Shown: in pieces, positions 15,419 to 22,283 of the stretch
Numbering within the stretch: the first letter of the stretch is position 1
Layout: each line of letters begins with the position of its first letter
IMG/VR virus record: IMGVR_UViG_3300009420_000019
Span: 1 to 46,244 of that record
DNA length: 46,244 nt
Origin: a virus
Reading direction: 5' to 3' (one strand)
Translations under genes and position numbers: made by a program
The notes under the pieces: generated by a model
Seen by the model: the letters and a program-made list of their open reading frames with translations, nothing else
Database searches by the model: none
What the model was told of the DNA's origin: nothing

Positions 15419-16178
15419 AGATAAACACATAGTATTTTCATATGGTAGGATGAACCCACCAACTGCTGGACATTCTAAGGTAGTTGACAAGGTTAAATCA
15501 CATGCAGATAAGATTGGTGCTAACCATTCAGTGGTTGTTAGTCATTCACAAAAACCTAAAACAGATCCTTTACATCACAATCATAAGACAGATTATTTAA
15601 AACATGTTCACCCTGATGTAAACTTCTCAAACTCTACTAAAGAACACCCTTCATTTTTACACCAACTTAAAAAATTCAATCAGGAAGGACATACACACGC
15701 AACAATGGTTGTGGGTTCTGACAGAGTAAAACAATTTAAAGCGTTGGCTCATAAGTACAACGGAAAAGAATACGACTATAAGAAAATACATATTCTCTCA
15801 GCAGGACATAGAGATCCTGATGCTGAAGGTGTGTCGGGTATAAGTGGAACAAAGATGAGAGCTCATGCCACTAATAACGATTACAAATCTTTTAAATCTG
15901 GACTACACCCTAACCATTCAGACGAACATGGACAGAAATTATTCAAGGCGACTCGTGAAGGAATGAATCTACAGAAAGAGGAGAGAGGAATGATGGACTT
16001 CTCAAATTTTCTTACTGAGGAAAAGGCAAAAGGATTAGACGGTAAAGCATGTTGGGACGGATACAAGTTACAAGGCTCTAAGAAGAAAGGTAAGAGAACT
16101 GTAGATAATTGTGTTAAGGAAGACGATAAAGGGCGGCCGACTAGAAAGGCCCAATCATTAAAGAGGTGGAGATGTTAA
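15402..16178 (+). CDS. HxGH-type nucleotidyltransferase with a virion-type C-terminal tail
   Basis: The 258-residue protein has an N-terminal cytidylyl/adenylyltransferase domain: FSYGRMNPPTAGHSKVV (T/HxGH motif, H24), a MVVGSDRVKQF strand and GVSGISGTKMRAH (ISSTxxR motif). These enzymes make nucleotide-linked small molecules such as NAD or CDP-polyols. After about residue 195 comes MMDFSNFLTEEKAKG, then DGKACWDGYKLQGSKKKGK and VDNCV, a Cys/Lys-rich tail I associate with structural proteins of T4-like marine phages. So it is a fusion of enzyme and tail. It overlaps the ligase-like gene by 17 bases. Confidence 0.75.
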   Translation: MTTENKDKHIVFSYGRMNPPTAGHSKVVDKVKSHADKIGANHSVVVSHSQKPKTDPLHHNHKTDYLKHVHPDVNFSNSTKEHPSFLHQLKKFNQEGHTHATMVVGSDRVKQFKALAHKYNGKEYDYKKIHILSAGHRDPDAEGVSGISGTKMRAHATNNDYKSFKSGLHPNHSDEHGQKLFKATREGMNLQKEERGMMDFSNFLTEEKAKGLDGKACWDGYKLQGSKKKGKRTVDNCVKEDDKGRPTRKAQSLKRWRC

Positions 16179-16486
16179 TATTAATAAAATTAAGTATCGC
16201 TTGTATAACAGCAGTTTTTGGAAACGCTTTTAGTAAGTGGTTCCTAAGTACAAAGGCAGGAGTATGGTTCCAGGTACATTTGGATAACTTTATGTTTTAC
16301 CTAAGCGAAAAATACGACATAGAAATAGGCAAAAAAGAGGCAAAGTGGAGACAAGATTATCCATTACTTGCCACAAGAATAGACAAGTTAGAGGCACAAG
16401 CACACCCTGCTATAGAGAAGGGTAATGCTAAAGAGTTGGCGGAGAGGATAAGTAAACTAGAAAAGAAAAGGTATAAAAATGAGTAA
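16172..16486 (+). CDS. Membrane-anchored hypothetical protein (104 aa)
   Basis: Start 16172 is chosen over 16166 because AGAGGTGG gives proper spacing only for the second ATG. One N-terminal transmembrane segment (MLILIKLSIACITAVFGNAF) is followed by a helical, charged region ending in a coiled-coil-like tail (IDKLEAQAHPAIEKGNAKEL). Lies immediately upstream of the spanin pair, overlapping it by eight bases, so a role in lysis is possible, for example as a holin partner; a single membrane segment is seen. Confidence 0.6.
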   Translation: MLILIKLSIACITAVFGNAFSKWFLSTKAGVWFQVHLDNFMFYLSEKYDIEIGKKEAKWRQDYPLLATRIDKLEAQAHPAIEKGNAKELAERISKLEKKRYKNE

Positions 16487-16850
16487 AGTATTCTTTGGAA
16501 TGTTCCTGATGATGACGTTAGCATTTGGCACTTATTATTATTTTACTGAAAAGAAGATAACACGACTAACCGAGAACAACGCAGCGTTATCAATCGTTGC
16601 ACAAACTAATCAGGATACGATAGATACGTTATCCGACGACAGAGAACGTTTTCAATCGTTATCAAATGAGCTAAATGTAAAATTACAGGCTTCAGAGGCT
16701 TATGGTAGTGAACTGTCGAAAAAACTAAGAGAACACAATTTAACAGCACTAACCCTAAGAAAGCCAGGGTTAATTGAAACGAGGGTAAACAATGCCGTAC
16801 AAAAGCTTACTACAGAGCTCGAGTCTATTACTTCTACTGATAGTCAGTAG
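16479..16850 (+). CDS. Probable i-spanin (Rz-like)
   Basis: A 123-residue protein with one N-terminal transmembrane helix (residues 4-22, VFFGMFLMMTLAFGTYYYF) and a long periplasmic coiled coil (about 24-115, e.g. ITRLTENNAALSIVAQ). The downstream lipoprotein gene starts inside its 3' end in a different frame. This is the Rz/Rz1 architecture: the inner-membrane subunit that fuses inner and outer membranes at the end of lysis. Identification is by architecture and gene overlap; spanins rarely share sequence. Confidence 0.78.
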   Translation: MSKVFFGMFLMMTLAFGTYYYFTEKKITRLTENNAALSIVAQTNQDTIDTLSDDRERFQSLSNELNVKLQASEAYGSELSKKLREHNLTALTLRKPGLIETRVNNAVQKLTTELESITSTDSQ

Positions 16851-17190
16851 TGGTTGTAGCTTACTTCAAACTCCACCACAGATTGAAGTACAAACCAAAT
16901 TTATAGAAAGAGCAATTCCTATACAACCTAGGCCACGAGGAGTTTCGTTATACCCTACGAAATACTGGGCGGTAACAGAAGCTAACTTTGAAGAGTTTAA
17001 AGAAAAATTTACAACTACTCACGCAGACATGGTATTCTTTGCACTTAGCATCCCAGACTATGAGAACCTGTCATTAAACATGGCAGAGTTAGTCCGTTAT
17101 ATAGAACAGCAAAAGACAGTTATCGTATATTACGAAGATGCTATTGCTAATAAACCTAAAGAACCAGTAGATCCGGAAGTAAAAGATTAA
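16792..17190 (+). CDS. Probable o-spanin (Rz1-like lipoprotein)
   Basis: A 132-residue protein with a lipoprotein signal: MPYKSLLQSSSLLLLLIVSS then GC with the lipidated Cys at C22 and Ser at +2, which favours outer-membrane sorting. A Pro-rich stretch follows (TPPQ, IQPRPRG), as in many Rz1 proteins, then a helical C-terminus. It overlaps the i-spanin gene by 59 bases in another frame. It is longer than classical Rz1 (about 60 residues). No endolysin gene is seen nearby. Confidence 0.78.
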   Translation: MPYKSLLQSSSLLLLLIVSSGCSLLQTPPQIEVQTKFIERAIPIQPRPRGVSLYPTKYWAVTEANFEEFKEKFTTTHADMVFFALSIPDYENLSLNMAELVRYIEQQKTVIVYYEDAIANKPKEPVDPEVKD

Positions 17191-17195
17191 CCGTG

Positions 17196-17203
17196 TATAA
17201 ATA
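17196..17203 (+). promoter_or_regulatory. T4-type late promoter
   Basis: TATAAATA in the 34-base gap after the o-spanin gene. The leader of about 20 bases contains AAGGGAGAG as ribosome site for the GTG-started gene at 17225. This is a normal leadered late promoter, in contrast to the one at 14230. Confidence 0.7.
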
Positions 17204-17224
17204 AGAGTAAGGGAGAGATTAAAA

Positions 17225-18277
17225 GTGCCAGTAACAGACATCGAAAAATCAATAAAACTTATGAGTGAGGACTTAGCTTCTGGTAGGCCAGCTAAAAAAG
17301 CTTTGGTGAAACCAATGGGCGACACACATAACGACAATTCAAAAAACTTTTCAGTAAAGCCACTAAAATCCCTTAAGATGAAAGAAGAAAACATCACAGA
17401 GCTAGAAACTAAGACACTATCCAATTATGTAAGAAAAGCAGTATCACCTCTAAGTAAAAAATCAGTAGGTAATTTGGCTTCTAAAGGAGCTCACAAATTA
17501 GCACACTCAGATGATTTTGACGCAGGCGAGAAAGAAGACATGAAAAGTGTCCAGAGAGCAAAGGGTGTTATTAGAGCAACTAAGAAATTAGCAAAAAGAG
17601 CCACTCAAAATGAAGATTTTAATGATAACGAAAAAAGGCGAGCAAAAGCACTAGCAGGTAGGAAGAAAGCTGTAGTACACAGCACAAAGCCAGACAGTCT
17701 TAAAACAGTTAAGATTAAATACAACGGTCCACCTATTAAAACAAAAGTAACAGACATCGGCCCTGGTGGAAAAGAAACCGTCAGAAAAGATTGGAGTGAA
17801 GGCTACAATATTAAAGATATGGCAGCGGACTTAAAACCTAAATATAAACCTAGTAATAAGCCTATACCTAAGCATTTACAAAATAAAATTGCATCTCAGT
17901 TCAAAGATCCAAAAGATAAACGAATTGGCGAAGACATCCGTGCAAGACAAGTAGGAATAATGAAGAATTTAAAAACAGAGTCTTCTAATGATAATTACGA
18001 TCCAGTTGTTTCAGATTTAAGAACTAAAGAGAAACTTAAGAAAGCAGGCCTACCGAAGGAATCACCTAAGGTAAATGAAGCAAACCATATTGTATTCGAT
18101 TTAAATAATATGGAAGAAAGTTTAGCCAATCTAGTAAGGCGCGGAGTTGATAAGGTTGTCAAAGCAGTTGATTCAGCCAACGAGAAACAACCAGTTTCAC
18201 CTAGTAAGAAGAAGCTTTACAATCCAGTCTCAGGCGAAAATATTAAAAAACGTGTGGACTCTCAAAAAAAAAGGTAG
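17225..18277 (+). CDS. Lys-rich virion-type protein, N-terminal part of a frameshifted gene
   Basis: A 350-residue protein with a GTG start and strong ribosome site. It is very basic and has a helical module around residues 60-125 (LSNYVRKAVSPLSKKS, SVQRAKGVIRATKKLAKRA) of a kind seen repeatedly in structural proteins of T4-like marine phages, plus a second similar segment near 293 (MEESLANLVRRGVDKVVKAV). It ends just after an A9 run, whereas the -1 frame stays open into the next ORF. It is probably the front of one 843-residue protein. Late promoter upstream. Exact virion role unknown. Confidence 0.7.
   Translation: MPVTDIEKSIKLMSEDLASGRPAKKALVKPMGDTHNDNSKNFSVKPLKSLKMKEENITELETKTLSNYVRKAVSPLSKKSVGNLASKGAHKLAHSDDFDAGEKEDMKSVQRAKGVIRATKKLAKRATQNEDFNDNEKRRAKALAGRKKAVVHSTKPDSLKTVKIKYNGPPIKTKVTDIGPGGKETVRKDWSEGYNIKDMAADLKPKYKPSNKPIPKHLQNKIASQFKDPKDKRIGEDIRARQVGIMKNLKTESSNDNYDPVVSDLRTKEKLKKAGLPKESPKVNEANHIVFDLNNMEESLANLVRRGVDKVVKAVDSANEKQPVSPSKKKLYNPVSGENIKKRVDSQKKR
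18264..18272 (+). other. A9 slippery run: probable -1 frameshift site (or homopolymer error)
   Basis: Nine A residues precede GGTAG. In frame 0 the sequence reads TCT CAA AAA AAA AGG TAG and stops at 18277. Slipping back one base gives AAG GTA GTA ATA CCT and continues open to 19755. Poly-A runs allow ribosomal or transcriptional slippage, and they are also a common site of sequencing indels. Confidence 0.65.
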
Positions 18278-18360
18278 TAATACCTAAGTCCGCTCATAAG
18301 GACTTAAAAGCACTCTCCAAAAAAGACGATCATAATTGGTGGAAACACCAAGACGCTTCG

Positions 18361-19755
18361 ATGCAGAAAGAAAATGTAGCTGCAATGTCGGCAGGCAACG
18401 TTCCTAAACCACAAGATAGATTGAAAGCTGGGATAAAAGTAGACAGAAGTAAATTCAAATCTATTAAGGATTACAAAGCTTCCTTCAATAAAAAGATAAG
18501 CTACGATTCGTTAACTACTCAGAAAGAAGGCTACTGGGACGATCGCAATGCCAAACAAAAAGAAACGTTAGCAAAACACGAAAAACGAATGATAGACTCA
18601 GCAAGGAAGTCTGTTAAAAAGAATCCCTCCCCGGTGCCTATTAAAGAAGACGAACGTTACGATCCAACTCCAGGCGGTATGGAATGGGGAACACCTCAAG
18701 GCACAGCATATTTCAAATCTCTAACACCAGGCGAAGGGAAAGTATCTAAACCTCTAAAAACATTGCCTATTAAGGCTAGAAGGCCTCAAGATGAGATTGG
18801 TACAAAGATAACAGAAAAACTGTTAAACAAAAAGAAGAAGTTGATATCACCTCATATGGGGGACATGGATCCTCTTCACCAGGACGCCCCTGTTGTTAAA
18901 GGATACAATGAAACATTTGACTTGATGCGATATGCAGATCCTGAAAACTTTGTAGGTTACGATCACATTGAACCTAATCAAGCAAACCACAGTAAACACG
19001 AGTACCCTGTTAACAATGAGAAAGAGACACATGATACAGGTGATGAAGGCCATTGGTTAACAGGTAAAGACGGCGAGTGGTATATAGAACAAATAGATGT
19101 CGACGAGTTAGATAAAGCAGCAGACAACTTCACATTCAAAGATGCTCTTAATCTAGGTCTTTATGACGAAGAAGAACTAGAAGATGAAGACTTCGATGGC
19201 GATCCAAACAATGATGTAGCTATACACGAAGTACTATCTGTACAAGGACGTATGAAAAGACGTTTTAACGCGAGACGTAACAAACAAAAATTAAAAGTAG
19301 CAAGACGTATTGCTCTAAGACGTGGTTCAACTCCAGACAGATTGAAAAGAAGAGCTACTCGTGGTGCGAGACTTATGGTATACAAACGATTGCTCAGAGG
19401 AAGAGATAGAGGATCTTTACCACCTGCTGAGAAGGCAAGGGTAGAGAAAATGATTACTAGATTCCAACCATTAGTTAATCGTATATCAATTAAACTATTA
19501 CCTCAGATGAGAAAGAACGAAATTAAACGTTTAGGAAGTAGAGGTAAGGCAGGGGCTACTACTAGTAAGAAGTACAAAGCAGCTAAAGCAATACGTGGAG
19601 CAGCTAGTCAGAAGGCTAAGAGATATAAAATTAAGAAGCCTGGCAAGTTTAAAGCACCTAAGGCAAAAGCATTCAAGTCACGAATTAAATCTGGTGGTCC
19701 AACAATTAAAAAGGCTTCCAAGGCTTATAAAGCATTTAGTTATTCAGTAGGTTAA
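18361..19755 (+). CDS. Basic virion-type protein, C-terminal part of the frameshifted gene
   Basis: 464 residues from the first ATG, but that ATG has no ribosome site, and its frame is open upstream to 18271 (KVVIPKSAHKDLKALSKKDD), joining the previous ORF by a -1 slip. The middle is acidic (DEEELEDEDFDGDPNND). The C-terminal third is strikingly basic: SVQGRMKRRFNARRNKQK, TPDRLKRRATRGARLMVYKR, and a KYKAAKAIRGAASQKAKRY-type tail. This Arg/Lys-rich helical module recurs at the end of structural or prohead-type proteins in marine T4-like phages, and may bind DNA inside the head. Role inferred only. Confidence 0.68.
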   Translation: MQKENVAAMSAGNVPKPQDRLKAGIKVDRSKFKSIKDYKASFNKKISYDSLTTQKEGYWDDRNAKQKETLAKHEKRMIDSARKSVKKNPSPVPIKEDERYDPTPGGMEWGTPQGTAYFKSLTPGEGKVSKPLKTLPIKARRPQDEIGTKITEKLLNKKKKLISPHMGDMDPLHQDAPVVKGYNETFDLMRYADPENFVGYDHIEPNQANHSKHEYPVNNEKETHDTGDEGHWLTGKDGEWYIEQIDVDELDKAADNFTFKDALNLGLYDEEELEDEDFDGDPNNDVAIHEVLSVQGRMKRRFNARRNKQKLKVARRIALRRGSTPDRLKRRATRGARLMVYKRLLRGRDRGSLPPAEKARVEKMITRFQPLVNRISIKLLPQMRKNEIKRLGSRGKAGATTSKKYKAAKAIRGAASQKAKRYKIKKPGKFKAPKAKAFKSRIKSGGPTIKKASKAYKAFSYSVG

Positions 19756-19760
19756 ATATT

Positions 19761-20657
19761 ATGAGGCCCAAAGGCAATTGGGGGCTACCCCAGGTAGCAA
19801 GAATCCAGATAGCTTCTATGAAAACTCTGGAATTATTCGATCCTCGATACACAAAAACATTCTGGGACATGCGTAGTCTCGGTGTATTAACTCCCGAACA
19901 GTTAAATTTATTACTAGGCCTGAAAGAAGAGTTCCAAATAAACTCAATATGGCCTGAATGGGAGACCCACCCAGATTGGGACTACACAATAAATAAGTAT
20001 AACTTCCGCGATCAGTTTCCTCTAGGTAGAAAGAAGAACGTTGCTGTATTTGGTTGTAGTGCAACAATGGGTGTTGGTGTAGAGAACTCCTATTCTCAGA
20101 TATTACAAAACAGATTGGGAGATGATTGGGGTGTGTTTAATTTAGGGACACCATCAAATCATATTATTCATATGTACAAGAAGTTTATTGCTACTCTACA
20201 TGTAACTAATCTAGACACGGTTATATTTACATTCCCTCACCTACAACTACTATGTTTCCGAGATAACATGTTTCGTTCACTATCAGCACTATCAGGTATC
20301 AAACCTAACTCAATAGAGTGGATAACATTGTTGGAAAACTTAGCCACCGACGACTACAAGGAATTAAGAGAGGACGTTAGACAAGGTAAGGAACCTATAA
20401 ATCTTAAACAAGCTCTAATGTTTTATATTGATGCTATTGTTAAAATATGTAATGAAAGGAATATTAATCTTATAATGGGTGGGTGGGACTCAGACGTATA
20501 TTTTCATGTATCACAAGCATACCCAGAGTTCACACTTAAAAGATGGGAATGGAGTGATTACGCCTATGATGATGGAAATACCGGGCATCACCCAGGCGTA
20601 AACACTCACTTAGAGTGGGCTGAAGAATGCCTTAAAAGGATAAACCCTACCTTATAA
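19761..20657 (+). CDS. SGNH-hydrolase-like protein 1
   Basis: 298 residues. KKNVAVFGCSATMGVGVENSYSQIL (S100 in the GCS block) fits block I of SGNH/GDSL esterases, VFNLGTPSNHIIHMYKKF supplies the Gly/Asn blocks, and GHHPGVNTHLEWAEE near the C-terminus supplies the catalytic-type His. The NFRDQFPLG lead-in is also seen in the paralogue at 32592. Family members deacetylate or de-esterify sugars and lipids. The start at 19761 has no ribosome site; 19818 is an alternative. Five bases after the previous stop, so re-initiation is possible. Confidence 0.65.
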   Translation: MRPKGNWGLPQVARIQIASMKTLELFDPRYTKTFWDMRSLGVLTPEQLNLLLGLKEEFQINSIWPEWETHPDWDYTINKYNFRDQFPLGRKKNVAVFGCSATMGVGVENSYSQILQNRLGDDWGVFNLGTPSNHIIHMYKKFIATLHVTNLDTVIFTFPHLQLLCFRDNMFRSLSALSGIKPNSIEWITLLENLATDDYKELREDVRQGKEPINLKQALMFYIDAIVKICNERNINLIMGGWDSDVYFHVSQAYPEFTLKRWEWSDYAYDDGNTGHHPGVNTHLEWAEECLKRINPTL

Positions 20658-20659
20658 CA

Positions 20660-20667
20660 TATAAATA
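20660..20667 (+). promoter_or_regulatory. Late promoter five bases before a start codon
   Basis: TATAAATA followed by ACATT and then the ATG of the radical SAM gene at 20673. No Shine-Dalgarno sequence is present, so a leaderless late mRNA is implied. Confidence 0.75.
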
Positions 20668-20672
20668 ACATT

Positions 20673-22247
20673 ATGAACCACGGAATTATATTAGGTGGTG
20701 TGGTTGATTATTATTATGATTCAATCAAACGAGCACCCGGCGCACATAAGATAGCAACACATCTACGGAGAGAAGGGTGGGACGTTGAAGTTCTCGACTT
20801 TGTTCAATCATGGACAGTAGAAGAGCTTAAAGAATTTACTAGACAAAGAGTATCTAAGGATACAAAGTTCCTAGGACTTAGTGCTACATTCTCAATACGA
20901 TTTAAAACATTATATGAATTTACCTATTGGTTTAAAGAAGAATATCCAGACATTCTAATCATAGGTGGCTCTCAAGCATTCCATAATTGTGAAGGTTTTC
21001 CATTAGACTACATGGTACATGGTTATGGAGAGTTAGCTATGAGTGCTATTCTTAGTGGTAATGTTAAATATACAGAACATAAATGGCTAAACGGAAACTC
21101 TTTTAGGCGCGTAGACGCTACCCATGACTACATGGCTGCTAGGATGAAGAACTTGTCCACGCATTACGAAGATAGAGATCATATACAGCCACAGGAGGTC
21201 CTTACAGTAGAGTTTGGGCGTGGTTGTATATTTAACTGCCACTTTTGTACCCTCACATATAGGAACATTAAGGAAGATCACAGCAGGTCTGAGGACAATT
21301 TATATACAGAGATGTTAGAGAACTATGAGAAATGGGGCACAACTAATTACTCTATATCAGATGAGACGGTTAACGATTACACAGAAAAATTAGAAAGGTT
21401 TGCAGGAGCTATAAAGAGACTCCCGTTCAAACCTAATTGTGCAGGTTATATTCGTGGCGACTTGTTAGTATGTAAACCTAAAGACTGGCAAATGATACAT
21501 GACATAGGGTTAAACTCTCAGTTTTACGGTATAGAATCATTTCACACACCTTCCGCAAAAGCTGTAGGTAAGGGTATGCACTCTGGTAGACTACAAGATG
21601 GTTTACTAGCATATAAAGAGTGGGCTAGAGAAAGAGGCCACTTCCAGGCGCATTTAAGTCTGATAGCAGGCCTGCCACATGAGACTTTAGATTCATTAAG
21701 AGAAACAAAAAGATGGATAGTTAATAATTGGGACGGACAAACATCTCAGATTATGCCTTTATGGATTCCAGATAAGACAAGACAGTATGAGGAACAGAGC
21801 AGATTTGCAATGGACCCTCAGAAGTATGGCTATCACAAAACTACAATGGCAGAGTGTAATAATAACAACTCACCTTGGGAAGACGGGCCAAGAGGACAGT
21901 TTAGAAAATTGTATGAGGGGTTAGTTAAACGTGAATCAAACAATGATGAGATAGTATACAATACAGAAGACAGCACATTCCAAGAAGAAATGTCTTTTAT
22001 GAACTGGAAGTCAGATACATTAGATTTATATAAAGTGTTATCATACTTAGAACATGAGTGGTATGATAACGATTTTACAGGTGGGAATCAACCCCCATTA
22101 CCATTTTCATATCACAACTGGTTAATAGACCCTAAGCATAAATGGGAAGATATGTCTAAACGAATGGTTGAACTACCACCACCCGTAGAGTATGCTAAAA
22201 AATTCATTGAAGATTATAAAATTAAAAAATTAAGATCAACTGTATAG
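20673..22247 (+). CDS. Radical SAM protein with B12-binding-like N-terminal domain
   Basis: 524 residues. The radical SAM cluster motif CIFNCHFC (C185, C189, C192) binds a [4Fe-4S] cluster that cleaves S-adenosylmethionine. The N-terminal 170 residues have the Rossmann-like layout of cobalamin-binding radical SAM enzymes (FLGLSATFS, ILIIGGSQAF, YMVHGYGELAM), though no clear DxHxxG cobalamin-ligand motif is seen. Later segments (AHLSLIAGLPHET) match the SAM barrel. Substrate unknown: methylation or ring chemistry on a nucleotide, peptide or lipid are options. Expressed late, beside an SGNH-like protein and virion genes. Confidence 0.88.
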   Translation: MNHGIILGGVVDYYYDSIKRAPGAHKIATHLRREGWDVEVLDFVQSWTVEELKEFTRQRVSKDTKFLGLSATFSIRFKTLYEFTYWFKEEYPDILIIGGSQAFHNCEGFPLDYMVHGYGELAMSAILSGNVKYTEHKWLNGNSFRRVDATHDYMAARMKNLSTHYEDRDHIQPQEVLTVEFGRGCIFNCHFCTLTYRNIKEDHSRSEDNLYTEMLENYEKWGTTNYSISDETVNDYTEKLERFAGAIKRLPFKPNCAGYIRGDLLVCKPKDWQMIHDIGLNSQFYGIESFHTPSAKAVGKGMHSGRLQDGLLAYKEWARERGHFQAHLSLIAGLPHETLDSLRETKRWIVNNWDGQTSQIMPLWIPDKTRQYEEQSRFAMDPQKYGYHKTTMAECNNNNSPWEDGPRGQFRKLYEGLVKRESNNDEIVYNTEDSTFQEEMSFMNWKSDTLDLYKVLSYLEHEWYDNDFTGGNQPPLPFSYHNWLIDPKHKWEDMSKRMVELPPPVEYAKKFIEDYKIKKLRSTV

Positions 22248-22251
22248 ATTG

Positions 22252-22259
22252 TATAAATA
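22252..22259 (+). promoter_or_regulatory. T4-type late promoter
   Basis: TATAAATA five bases after the radical SAM stop. The 24-base leader carries AAGAGAAGAG before the ATG at 22284. It would drive the structural genes 22284-26533. Confidence 0.72.
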
Positions 22260-22283
22260 CAAGAGTAAACAAGAGAAGAGTAT

